A stretch of 64,000 nt of DNA from the NCBI GenBank assembly GCA_039621445.1, contig CP154956.1:3656170-3720169 (forward strand). The letters run 5' to 3'. The DNA comes from Euglena gracilis. Its lineage: Eukaryota; Euglenida; Euglenophyceae; Euglenales. Below, piece by piece: positions 41,680-52,573 of the stretch (positions are counted from its first letter, which is position 1; every line of letters starts with the position of its first letter). A program made the position numbers and the translations under genes. The notes below the pieces were generated by a model that worked only from the letters and a program-made list of their open reading frames with translations, was not told where the DNA came from and did no database searches.

Positions 41680-44287
41680 ATCGAAAAAAAATGGACACTC
41701 AGACGACCCAGAGGTCCGGGGCCCCCTGGAAAAGCTACACCCTGTCGGCAGAAATGTTGACACCAACCGCCTGCCGCGTCACGTCCGCCCTTTCCCCGAG
41801 AACCACACCCCTAACTGGGAGGACCGATTGAAGGAAGCCATCCGTCGCTTTCCACGGGGATCGGCGCCGGGGCCATCTGGGTTGCGACCAAGCCACCTCC
41901 AAGACTGCCTGCGGAGACCAGGTCGAGGAGCAAGGCTGATCACTGCCCTCGCACTCCTGACTCAAGTCTGGGTGGACGGCCAGCTACCGCCCCACCACGC
42001 CGCGGCCTGGTGCTGTGCGAACCTAACGCCGCTCCGCAAAAAGGATAACGGGGTACGTCCGGTGGCGGTTGGGGAAACCATCCGTCGCCTGGTGGGGAAA
42101 GCCCTGCTCCAGACACCAAACGCCAAGTCCGAGGTCGCAACCCTCGCCCCTACCCAAGTTGCGGTTGGGGTACGAAACGCCGCTGAGGCCGTCGCATTGG
42201 GTATGCAACACCTGGTCAATCAGCTGGGGGACACATCGCCCTGGGTATCTCTCCAGGTGGACTACTCCAATGCGTTCAACACGGTGGACCGAGGGGCGAT
42301 CCTGACGGAGGCTGAAACGCGCACCCCCAGCTTGTTCAATTTTCTGAGATTTGCGTACAGTGGGCACGTTCCCTTGTTCTGTGGTGGTCGCTCGATCCTG
42401 TCACAGAGAGGCACCCACCAGGGCTGCCCATTGGGCCCCATAGGGTTCGCTCTCGCGCTGCAGCCTCTGCTGGAACAGATCACCAAAGATGGCCAGCTGC
42501 TGTGGAACAGCTGGTACCTGGACGACGGCTTGCTGGTCGGGACCCCAGACCGGATTGAGCACTGCATTCGTTTCTTGATGCAAGAGTCCCATCGAATAGG
42601 GCTCGGCCTCAACCTGCAGAAGTGCGTCATGTGGGGCCCGGGAGCCGGGAGTACGCCGAGTTGTGAGAGGATGCAAGTGGTCCCTTGGACCCCAGGGGAA
42701 GGCATCACCGTCCTGGGCATCCCAGTTGACCACCCAGCGTCCACAGACACCACACAGACTGCGTGGGAGGTTGCCGCCGCCAAAATCGAGAAGGCCGCAT
42801 CCACCATCACGTCCGTCACCGACGCTCAGGTAGCGCACCATTTGCTTCGGAGCTGTCTGGATGGCTGCAAGGTTAACCACCTGCTGCGGGCATCCCACTC
42901 ATATGGCAGCCAGGACCAGGTGAGAAGCTGCTCTGAGGTGATTCTGAACTCCTTCGAAGACATACTGGGCGCGGCACTGAACACACAACAGCGGGCCCAG
43001 GCTTCCCTGCCCTTGTCAAGTGGCGGCTGCGGCCTCCGCATCCCAACCTTCACACAGCCTGCGGCCAGGATTTCCTGCCTTGCAGACTTCTACTCCGACG
43101 GGGCACGACGGGTTGGTGTTCCCGGCTACGCAACCTCCCCACAGCCCTCCCTCATTACGCCTGTCTTGGACGACCTCAGGGGCAGGCTAGGGGCCAACCA
43201 CGCCACGGTCACCACCTTCTTCAGCAACCCTCAACGAATCGCGTCTGCGGACTCAGAACCTCGGAAACAGAAGTGGTGGAATCACGAGCTGGGCAAGAAG
43301 ACGATGGATGACCTGGTGGACCAAGCTCGGCCCCGGGACCAGAACCGCCTCCTCGAACAGGCCACAGGTTTCGGGCATGGGTGGATGGCAGCAACCCCCT
43401 CAAACAACTCCCACACCACTTTCTCAAGCGAAGAGTACACCTTGGGGTTGAAGTGGTGGCTGGGTCTCCCGGTGCTGAACGACGTCAGCCAACCATGCAC
43501 GGGATGCAACCAGCCCCTGGACAAGGAAGGTGACCACCTCCTTTGCTGTCGCAGGAATAACTTCGCCACCCGCCACAACGCTGTTCAGGACGCACTGTTC
43601 CAAACCTTGTCCAACAGCGGACAGCGGGTACAGAAGGAGGTTTCCCTGCCAACGGCCCGAGATAGCCACCTCCGCCCGGCAGACCTCCTCCTAGACTGCT
43701 GGTCTGACGGGAAGCCGACAGCGCTGGATGTCACCGTCTGCCACGGATGGCAGGCGACTGAACACACTGCCACCCGCGAACGGTGGAGATCCTTCCTGAA
43801 GAGAAGGGAGGAGGCCAAAAAGCAGAAGTACAACATCCCATGCCAGCAAGCAGGCTGGGGCTTCACGCCCTTCGCCCTGGGAACGTGGGGGGGCATGGGG
43901 CCCGAGACAGCCAAAACCCTGAGCTGGGTGGCGAAACGCGCCTCGTCCTGGCAACAGGGGGCGGAACGAGAATTAAAGGAGGCGGAGATTTCCAGAACGT
44001 CGCAATCGCCCTACTACGCGAAGTCTTCCATCTCCTGCAACCCAAGCACATTCTCCGTTAAAAAAAAAAACCCAACAACACATACACACACACAACCACG
44101 ACCCACCGCCACTCTCCCCGTCAAGCCACGTACCCCCGCTCTGCCCCCGACCCCTCTACACTCCAGCCCTGCCGTTCCCCTCAGCTCCCCGCTCCCCCAC
44201 GCCCCTCTACCCCCGCGCAACGTATTGAAGGTGGGCCTAGCCCATTTTCCACCCGCCGTCCTATACCCCAGCTGTAAATTATCATAA
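41680..44287 (+). CDS. E3: 5'-truncated RT/endonuclease polyprotein
   Basis: The frame is open throughout. It starts inside the region before the RT (HVRPFPENH, GSAPGPSGLRPSHLQ). Motif A is VDYSNAFN (about 42257), motif B THQGCPLGP and motif C YLDD (42515-42526). A zinc knuckle follows (CTGCNQPLDKEGDHLLCC), then the endonuclease RPAD and a second D 15 residues on (ALDVTV). The end aligned with E2 is SPYYAK near 44025. After that the frame runs into 3' UTR until 44287, so the natural stop has been lost. E3 belongs with E6 in a second subfamily (motif B THQG rather than GVQQG). The 2A and leader are lost. Confidence 0.85.
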
Positions 44288-44355
44288 CCGCCTGCGGACC
44301 TTCAAATCCAGTAGGCTGTGCCACTGGTCGGTGGATTCGGTTTGCCCCACCACCG
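44221..44355 (+). other. E3 3' UTR hairpin and structured tail T3
   Basis: A small hairpin TGGGC-CTA-GCCCA at 44232-44244 followed by TTTTCCAC, then the tail 44308-44355 with both hairpins intact (CCAGT/ACTGG and CGGTGG/CCACCG). The element ends just before the E4 5' end at 44364. Confidence 0.75.
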
Positions 44356-44363
44356 TATAGACC

Positions 44364-44440
44364 AGACTTTCTGAGTGTCTATTTTTTTTCGTTCTCATAC
44401 TATGTCTGAAATGTGAAAGCCCCACGTGCGGTAAATTTTG
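44364..44440 (+). promoter_or_regulatory. 5' end of element E4
   Basis: Same start as E2 (AGACTTTCTGAGTGTCTATT, T run, CGTTC, later GAAAGCCCC). It follows E3's tail by eight bases, so the elements are head-to-tail. Confidence 0.6.
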
Positions 44441-44509
44441 AAGTTCCAGGTTTTCGACCTCTTAAAGTTCATTGTTTCATTCACTCCGTGTTTTTACTCT
44501 ACTGGCTCA

Positions 44510-45247
44510 TTTGCAGCGACAACCTCACCGACCCGGGGTATTTCAACAGCCCCCGGAGTTCACAACGACATCTGTGAAGCGACAACCTCACCGACTCGGG
44601 ATACCCCATCAAACCGTGGAGTTTGCAACGACAGTCTTTGAAGCAACCCCTGGGCAGACACCCCGGAGTCTACATCGGCATCTCGGATTCAAGCCCTGGG
44701 AGATCCGGCCCAAGGAGAAGCAGCAACAGCAGCAGCACATCGACATCTTTGGTTCAAGGCATGGGACATCCGGCGTCAGGAGAAGAGTCCCTAAATGGGC
44801 CGTGGAGATTTCATGAAGTTCTACCCCAAATGGGGATCCCATGAGGCAGTCCCTGGAGATTACATTGAGGACATCATGAATAAGATTGGGGTACCCATTT
44901 CGCAAACATTTTGCTTCCAAATCTTGGGGTTGGCTTTGTGCTTTCCCAAAATGCCGCAGAAGATTTTCCCGCAAGCTCAAACCCAGGAGAAAACCACAGC
45001 AGTGGACCCTGCAGATGTCATCGAAGACATTAACAACAAGATTGGTGAGACATTTTGCCTCCAAACCTTGCGTTTGGCTCTGTGCTTTTCCCAAAAGCTG
45101 CAGAGGACGTCAATTCTAAGGAAACCCCGCGTGAAACATACAGCAGACCCTGGAGAATGCATCAAAGACAATGGCAACAAGAGTGGTGGACCCAACTACC
45201 CTGTTCCTGCCACCCACTCTGCCAAAACGAGCGTCGCTTGGGGGTAG
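44510..45247 (+). pseudogene. E4 leader with two sets of tandem protein repeats
   Basis: 44510-44641 encodes two copies of about 21 residues (ATTSPTR ... GV-ND). 44795-45247, opening with ATG, encodes 48-52-residue repeats: IEDI-NKIG, TFC-Q-L-LALCF, then a Lys/Gln-rich segment and a DP, twice and partly a third time. Frames shift between these blocks. The repeats are unrelated in sequence to those of E2 but hold the same position before the 2A. Confidence 0.6.
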
Positions 45248-45650
45248 CTTCGCCACTGCACCGGGCAAGGTCATCGAAAAAACAGAGCCCTGCCGTTCCG
45301 AAAAAGAACACTGCATGCAAAACCCACGAGACGTCGCAGCGCCCGCTCTATTCCCCAAACAAGAAATGGTTCAAAGCAGAGTTACACAGAAAAGACAGCT
45401 GTGTCAGGACCAAAACAAGACCCCTTGTCGAAGCGCAAAGAAATCCTGGCGGCCCGTGTCCATTCCCGGCCCGGGAGAGGTGCTGACCTCTTAACGCTGG
45501 GGAAAGTGAAAGCAAACTAAAAAAGGCCACCCCCGTTGGAGGTGCCGGCCGAGATCACCAAGGTCGAAAATTTCCACGGATCGATGCGGCCGAACGGCCA
45601 GTGCGGACCTTAGTCAAGGAAGAGGACCTGATGGCAAGTGCGACACTGCC

Positions 45651-46562
45651 TTGGCCTTCGATACCCACACCCCAACCGGGCACCAAAAGACAGGGCGGGG
45701 GAGCCTATTGTCTTGCGGCGATGTGAAGAGCAACCCGGGGCCTCCTACCCGGCGGCTTGACAATCCCTCAAGCAGGGGCGACTTGCTTTCTCGCGGTGAA
45801 GTGGAACAAAACATGGGTCCACAAGTGCCAGAGGGAACAATACCGTCACCCCGCCGGGCAATGGACTTTGACATGACCAGAGATCCTGAGCGGGCGGTTG
45901 GATTCCTGTTGGCCAAAACCCTGGTGCCACCCCTGGCTGCCGGCCCGATGGAAGCAGCCTCTACCAAGGATGCCAACAACCTACAACACCTGTTGCAAGA
46001 CCTCATCAGCCGACCACCCCCGGAAGCGTCACTTGGGGCGGTCCCAAACACCAGGGGCCCAAGCGCCCTAGATGATGCCGACGTGGAAATGAACGCCGTG
46101 TTCCTGCCGGGAATCAAAACGGGCTCTCCTTTGACGGACCCATGCCAACCAATGTCAAACATCTCACTGGACCACCGGGGGACGGTATCCATCATCCCGA
46201 AAGGGGCCGTGCCGGCTGTCTGTGATTCATACGCAACCGTCCTGAGATGCTTTAACGAAAAACCACCATGGGAGACCCTCCACGCCGTCTGGGCCTTCCC
46301 AAACACTGTCCTAGCGCCCTTGGGGAAAGGAGGACGGGGTCACTGGGCGAGGCTTGGAAGAGTCATCAGAGCTAGAGCGGAGTCATATCTCAAACGCCCC
46401 GTGAATGACATATGGGAAGATTCTCAACGGTGCGCGCAACCGGCCACCTTGGTTCGAACCCGGGGACAGGACGAGAGGAGGAGGTCCAAGAGGAAGGCTT
46501 TGTTCGCTGGCTGGAACGTCTTGTTGGAAAATGGGCGGTGGGGAAGGCATGCTAATTGTTGA
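45651..46562 (+). pseudogene. E4 N-terminal half with two degenerate 2A motifs
   Basis: Carries GDVKSNPGP (45717-45743, E replaced by K) and, 17 residues later, GEVEQNMGP (45795-45821, D and P replaced). Each follows an SC/SR-containing LLS segment, as if the 2A region had duplicated. The conserved N-terminal domain follows (IPKGAVPAVCDSY, ETLHAVWAFPNTVLAPLG, GHWARLGRVI). The frame fails at 46562. Confidence 0.8.
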
Positions 46563-48362
46563 TCTCCGACGACGTGCAAGACGACAAGCATCATACCGTT
46601 CGGAAAAGACTCCAAGACATGCACCCATTTGAGTAACCACCAGGGCGGGCCCCCTGGACAAATAGGGTCGCAACGCCCCCACCGGGAGTGACCGTCTCTC
46701 CTTGGTCCGGAAGGCAGTATTTATTTTGGGAAGGAATCTGCGGCGCGACCCTCGGGATTGAACCCCGACCATCTCTAGCACATGCTGATCCGAGAGGCGG
46801 GAGGGCAGGCTGAATCCTGGCTCGAGGGACTCGCAACCTTTGCCTTCAAAAGCATCAACGATGGGTGCCCCGTCGGGGCGGCTGAAATCTTGGCCTCCGC
46901 CCGCTTGACAGTCCTGTGAAGGTTAAAGCACCCTGCCCAAGTGAACGAAGCCGGTAATTTGTTTCCCCCACCCTTGGACGCGGAACACGAAGTAACAGTA
47001 ACAAGGCCGATCGCTTCGGGAGAATGTCTACCCAGATCGGTCGGAAAGGTACTGATGCGACAACCCGCGGTTCCAAGTTCACTGCAGAAGGAATGCCCGG
47101 ATAATTTGGGGTGGGCTGTCGCGACGCTTGCGACTTGATTGGAATGGGGCTGCAGCACGTTCTAACCACTCTAAGCAGCACACAGGACGATGATTGGGGC
47201 GTAGCCCCAATCATCGTCCTGTGTGCTGCTTAGAGTGGTAAGAAGACTTCAGCAACGCGTTCAACCGGATTCGCCGTGATGCCTTGTTGGAAGCGGCAAG
47301 AGAAAGATGCCCCGAAATGGTAACGTGGCTGGAAACATGTTATGCAGAACACTCCAATCTCTTCTCGGGGGATACTTGCCTCCGAAGTGAATCAGGGGTC
47401 CAGCAAGGGGATCCTTGTGGCCCCGCCGCCTTCGCCCTTGCCATTCAAGGGCTGGTGGAAGAACTTCATTCCATCTGTGGCTGGCAAGCCTGGTACCTGA
47501 AAGACGCCCACATTGTGTGCCAGCTCGAGGCTGCGGTCCAATTGATCCTGGAAAAGGGTCCTCCGATTGGTGTGGCACTCAAACTGGACAAGTCAAGGAT
47601 GTAGGGGTCAGCCAAGCATCCTCCAACAAATTCCGGTGACACCTTTTATCCCTGGCTCAGGAATCAAATCCCTGGGTGTCCCGGTGTGCCATCCAGCGGA
47701 CGGCTCCTTTGCTGAACACACCTCGTTTGGAAGGTGTGAGACTGCGATGAAAGCATGCTCCCTCCTGCAGAGAGTGCTTTCCGCGAACGTTCAATTCACG
47801 ATCCTTCGGATGTGCTTGGACGCATGCAAGGTGAACGACCTTCTGCTGGCAACCCCAGCCTCCTATGCTCAAGAAAAGTGTGCCTTGCTCAGAAAAACCG
47901 TGCGGAATGCAAGGAGCATCATCAGCGGACGACCACTCGAGGAACCACAATGGGTTCAAGCCACACTCCCGGTTCGGCTGGGGGGTTTGGGTATCCGCGA
48001 CCCAGTTGTCGAGAGAGTGAACGCCAGATGGGCAGCAACTATGGATTTCGTAATTCGAGGGGATCGGATCCTTGACCTCCCATCCTTCTGCTCTGCTCGG
48101 CTACTCCCCATCGACTCCATGGAGACAGCAGGAGCCATCACAGGAAGCTGCTCCTGGCCAACATCCGCTCAATCCTTCTGTGATGACCCCGGGCGACACG
48201 AATTGATGACGCCCGAGGTGCTGACACAGCGCTTCTGGGGAAATGCTTGTGCTGAAGCACGACTGGAGAGGCTGCACGCCGCCTTGGAAGGGACGGAAAA
48301 ACTAAAGTTCTCCTGCCAGTTGAAGCCACACGCCATGGCGTGGGCCTCAGTGACACCGTGTC
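46563..48362 (+). pseudogene. E4 reverse transcriptase, multiply broken
   Basis: Fragments in order: RPIASGECLPRSVGKVLM (about 47005), motif A DFSNAFN (about 47245), motif B GVQQGDPCGPAAFAL, and motif C altered to YLKD (inactive). The connection region follows in another frame (47567-48362), ending KPHAMAWASVTPC. There are several frameshifts and stops, plus a perfect palindrome at 47165-47239. It is a subfamily-1 copy related to E2 and E8. Confidence 0.85.
47165..47239. repeat. Perfect 36-bp inverted duplication inside E4 RT
   Basis: 47165-47200 is exactly repeated in complement at 47204-47239, with GTA between. The left arm is the normal coding sequence (ending in DDDWG). The right arm replaces the codons leading to motif A. 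This looks like a template-switch mutation. Confidence 0.95.
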
Positions 48363-48785
48363 CCTCCATACTTCTTTATTTTCTCCTCCTCTTGTGCCTC
48401 ATGCCACCTGCAAATATCTTCCAAGCCACCGCGATTTTGCGAAGGCGCAAGTGGGTGATGAACGGTGACGTCCATGGCCGCCGGGCCGTTTGCATCGTAC
48501 CTCGTGACGAATATGTCGCCTGGTCGTGAGCCATCTGGGGCACTTTCCCTCCTTCTGGCTGGGAAGCCTGCACGCTGCGCGAGCCCAAGGATGTGCGATT
48601 GCACCGCATTGTGCCGCCGGACAATGTTGTTCTTGTGGCAGCAGACAAGGTGGTGGCCTCTGACGTCTGTGGGGTGGTGGCATCTTGGGCAGGCTGGTGG
48701 ACTGTCCGTAGCGCTGACCACCGGGGCACCTAGAGACTAATGGACGATGGCCTGAAATTCTCTGGTGGGAATCACCCGCCGTGGT
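48347..48785 (-). pseudogene. E4 endonuclease domain in inverted orientation
   Basis: Read on the minus strand from about 48785: VIPTREFQAIVH, stop in place of W, SLGAPVVSATDSPP, then the zinc knuckle CPRCHHPTDVRGHHLVCC. The endonuclease signature is RPGDIF with D-x14-D (AAMDVTV), and the segment ends at EEEKIKKYGG. It continues exactly where the plus-strand E4 stops (KPHAMAWASV), so a 430-bp segment has been flipped in place. Confidence 0.85.
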
Positions 48786-48834
48786 TTTGTGGCCCAAGAG
48801 GGTGCCCGCCTGAAAAAGAAAAAAAGTTTAAAAT

Positions 48835-49130
48835 TGCCCCGGACAAACGTCCCGTCATCGACGCCTTCGCGGACAAGCACAACTGTCAGTTCGCGGAATA
48901 CTGCGACACAGCCACCGACGCCTTCCGGCAGGCACCGACCACGGGCTGTGTGGATGAACCAGCGTTTCCGCGAACTCCCACGGCTTCTCCGACACAGACT
49001 GTCTCACGGAATCCAATGCCATCGTCCTAGCGCCTGACTGGTCCTCCGCCCTTGCTCGCCTGCAAAAAGTCGCCATCCGCCACCAGGTTGCCGGTGGCAC
49101 CTCTTTACTAGGTCCGCAGCACGTCCCTCC
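48835..49130 (+). pseudogene. Possible RNase H-like fragment
   Basis: Reads RPVIDAFADKHNCQFAEYCD, then TDAFRQ, VWMNQRFRELPRLLRHRL and, after frameshifts, NAIVLAPDWSSALARLQKVA. The order D-AFA-N...DAF...W-N--F--L...LAP-W resembles the RNase H-type domain of tyrosine-recombinase (DIRS-like) retroelements. The frame changes at least twice. Whether it belongs to E6 or to an unrelated element is unknown. Confidence 0.4.
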
Positions 49131-49144
49131 TGCCGCACCCCTGT

Positions 49145-49734
49145 TTGCACAAATGGGCACTCTACCTCGACGTGCACGCTCCCCCACACGCTCCCTACAA
49201 GCACACAGTGTACCCGCCGGTCACCCGAGCACCTGCACCACGGCAGTACGGAGAAGTCTCCTTCCTCAACCCCGGGGAGTTACCACCATGGTCAGCATGG
49301 TTCGCAGACGCCTCTGCCCCTCACGACCCCTACCAGGTGTCCCTCGAGGGACGGCCTTTCACGTTGTGGCACCGCCGGCCTGTGGGATACCCGCTTCCAC
49401 CAGAGGACACATGCACCTCCTGCCGCCGCTCGCATTGGCCGTGGGAGCTCTGCTCTCTACAACAGCCCTCCGCTCATCATGGACGTCCCACCATCCGAAT
49501 ACTGCCGGTGAGTGCACCCTGCCGAGCATCACTGCTAAAGCAAAACGTATGCTCCTTATGTTGGAAACTGGGCACCAGGGGCAGCCTGCTGACGTGGGAC
49601 GACATTCAGGTTCAGCAAGACCGCGCGGACAACTGCCCACAAGAATGCACCGGGCAACCGGGACCGAACGCGGGGCCAACGCACGGCATTGACTGCCGGC
49701 ATTTGCACGGCATTGACTGCCGTGCAAAACCGGG
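49145..49734 (+). pseudogene. Open frame upstream of E6 2A, unknown
   Basis: About 195 codons of normal composition (VSFLNPGELPPWSAWFADAS, GRPFTLWHRRPVGYPLP) with a CTSC pair that could bind zinc. It ends in a duplicated 18-nt phrase (49681-49698 and 49705-49722) just before the degenerate 2A. It may be E6 leader protein or the tail of the RNase H-like segment. Confidence 0.4.
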
Positions 49735-49740
49735 CACGGC

Positions 49741-52050
49741 AGTCTCCTGTCCTGCGGAGACATCGAGAGCAACCCCCCCCCCCATGGAAACAGGCCCCGG
49801 CTGGAGGACGGAAGCGCCCAGCAGCACCCCCTAGCCCGAGGGCCAACACAGCACCGGATAACGCCAATGACCTGGCTCATCCTGATGATACCCCGGCTGC
49901 AATGGTCATCGACCCCGGCGGCAACAACCACGACCGGCGGCACATCGTCCTCCCGCATATCATCGTGCCCCTACCACCGGTCAGTATGTAGGACATCCTA
50001 CTAAGTCGCGCAAAGACCGTGCTCCACATGCCCGCTGGGAACAAGCGCAACGTATACGAGACCGTGTCTGACACCATTCTGTAATACGTAACCAGGCCAA
50101 CAACAAACAGCCTCTTCGCGGTGTTGGCCTTCCCCAAACTAGTACTCGGAACTGTTCCCATTGGGGGGGAGAGAAGCGTCGGAGGACATTTCCACCGCAA
50201 CCATGCGGCACGTCAGGATGTTCAGGCAAGGCGATTACATCACGCTCTGAAATGAACTGCGTAACGCCACCAAATTGACCCCGTTGGCCCTGGAGACCCG
50301 TGCGGCGAAAAAAGCTCGCACCGAGCCGGCTGCCATCCCCGAGGCGACGCTTCGGCGGGCCCGGACTTTAGTCGGTGAAGGGGCCCCGGCGAAGGCCCTC
50401 CGGATCCTCCTCTGGGAAGGGACGCACCGCTCCAGTGACCCGGCTGTCTGGGCCCAGCTACAAGCGCTTCACCCCGAAGACAAACCGGTGAACCTGGACT
50501 CCGTCCCACGGAGAGTACGGCCATTTCCTGACAGCCATCAAGTCAGGTGGGAGGAGCTCCTGCGAAAAGCCATCCTTCGCCTTCCCCGAACCTCGTCGCC
50601 CGGCCCGTCGGGGCTGCGCCCCTACCACCTCTAGGATGCAGTTCGACGACCTGGCCAAGGGGTCTCCAACGCAGCCAAGGCTGGCGCCATGGCAACCCAG
50701 AGCTTGATCACGAAGCTGGGTCACCAAGGGAATTGGGCGGTTCTGCGTGTTGACTTGAAAAACGCCTTCAACACCCTTGACAGGGGTGTTGTGCTCCGAG
50801 AGGCGGAAACAACTACTTGCGGTCTGTGTATGGTCAGCCGGCCCCCCTGTTCAGTGACGGCCGCGTCCTACCGTCCACCAGAGGCACGCACCAAGGCTGC
50901 TCTCTTGGACCGATTGGTTTTGCCGTGGGCCTCCAATCCATTGCGGAAGCGATCAGCACCCATGCGGAGCTGCTATGGTCCTATTGCTACCTAGACGACG
51001 GCATCCTTGTTGGAGAGCCAGCGGTTCTTCAGAAATGCCTCGACTACCGACGCGGGGAGAGTGGACGCACAGGGGTACAGCTAAATCTGGCGAAGTGCGT
51101 CCTATGGAGACCGGTAGCCGGCGGCCTCCCCGAAGGGAGCAGCCGAAAACCGTGCCATGGACCGAGGGGTCAGGAATGACGGTCCTGGGCTACCCAGTCG
51201 ACTTCCCAACCTCTGCAGGCCACACCATCGCCAACTGGGCGGAGGCAACGGAGAAGATTGAGCAAGCTGAAGACCTGGTTACCTCCGTCACCGATCCTCA
51301 GTTGGCCCACCACCTCCTGCGGTACTGCCTGGATGGCTGCCGCGTGAACCACCTCCTGCGGTACTGCCTGGATGGCTGCCGCGTGAACCACCTCCTGCGC
51401 GCCTCGGATTCCTATCAAGCGCAGAACCAAGTCTCACGCTGCAGCGAGACCATCTTCAGTGCCTTCAAGGACATTCTGGGACAGGCCTTGAACGCGGACC
51501 AGCGGCTACAAGCAGCACTGGCGCTCTCACTTGGCGGCTGTGGCCTGCGAATCCCGGCGTCCCACCAAGGCGCCGCCCGTGCCGCGGCCCTGTGCCAATT
51601 CTACACGCACGACCATAAGAAAGTGGCGTGCCTGGACTACGCCGCCGCTGCGGACGACCGCATGTGCCAGCAAGCGGCCCACGACCTCTGTTCAGCGCTG
51701 GGGAACCGTCACCCGGAGAGCAGCCACATGACAAACCCTGCTGCATTCGCATGCGCCTCAAGGAGCGACACTTCACAAAGATGGTAGCAAAATGAGTCTA
51801 CCAAAGCCACTGTGGACGCCCTGGTTGACGGGTCAGCCCCACGAGACCAGGCGCGGCTTATGGAACAAGTCAACGGAGTTCGACATGGGTGGATGGCGGC
51901 ACTTCCACACGAGGCGATACACACCGTCATCGATCAGCCGGAGTAACGACAGGGACTGAAATGGCGGCTAGGGCAGCCACTAGTGAACGCTCCTCCCACC
52001 TGTGTCGGGTGCCAGGCCACGACCAATGTTCACGGTGACGACCGTTTGAG
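49741..52050 (+). pseudogene. E6: subfamily-2 non-LTR element, broken and 3'-truncated
   Basis: The 2A remnant encodes GDIESNPPP (49756-49782) in an 11-C run (49773-49783) that also shifts the frame. N-terminal remnants follow (AKTVLHMPAGNKRNVYE), then ARTLVGEGAPAKALRIL, VRRVRPFPDSH-like and SSPGPSGLRPYHL with a stop. Motif A is VDLKNAFNTLD, then in new frames motif B THQGCSLGP and motif C YLDDGILVG (intact). A 39-nt unit is duplicated at 51311-51388. It reaches the first C-x2-C of the zinc knuckle (CVGC) and ends near 52050, losing the endonuclease. Confidence 0.8.
51311..51388 (+). repeat. 39-nt in-frame tandem duplication in E6
   Basis: 51311-51349 and 51350-51388 are identical and encode a doubled LLRYCLDGCRVNH. 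In E2, E3 and E8 the segment is single, so this is a recent slip event (or an assembly error). Confidence 0.9.
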
Positions 52051-52471
52051 GTCGACCGCCGGGCGGCGCAGTTTTTCCTATTTGGAAGGCCTTTTTAAGG
52101 GCGGTTTAGCTCAAATTTTAAGGCTTTTTCAAACGTTTTCCTTAAAATTTCCTCTCCAAGGACGCCCATGAGTTGGTTCTGCAAGGAGAGTGATTGAGTA
52201 ATGCCAGGTATTCCCAAATGGTGATTTCGGGTCTATTTAGCATATTTTAAGCTTTTTGTGCATTTTTCCTTTGGTTTTAAGGGAAAATGTGTGATTTGGT
52301 GAGAGCGCTTGCAAGCGCCTTGGAACATATTTTTCTGAGCTTGGCTCCTGAGTTCGAGTTTTTGCAGGGACTTGCAAGACTCAAAAATGATGGAATTCAG
52401 CATAATTTATCAAAATCAAGGGGGGGGAAACTTGATTTTGACCTTGGTTGGTGAATATTGATGCAATGGGC
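52051..52471. other. AT-rich stretch between E6 and E7
   Basis: No coding signal. T-rich with phrases like TTTTAAGG and a GAGAGCGCTTGCAAGCGCC-type palindrome near 52297-52315. It is the left flank of element E7. Confidence 0.6.
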
Positions 52472-52486
52472 TAGAATTTGGGGTTT

Positions 52487-52573
52487 CGGCACGGCACGGC
52501 ACGGCACGGCACGGCACGGCACGGCACGGCACGGCGCGGCGCGGCACGGCACGGCACGGCACGGCACGGCGTG
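52487..52573. repeat. (GGCAC)n pentanucleotide tail of E7
   Basis: About seventeen copies of GGCAC with one GGCGC variant stretch. They directly adjoin the left target duplication, so they are the element's 3' tail rather than an independent microsatellite. Confidence 0.9.
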
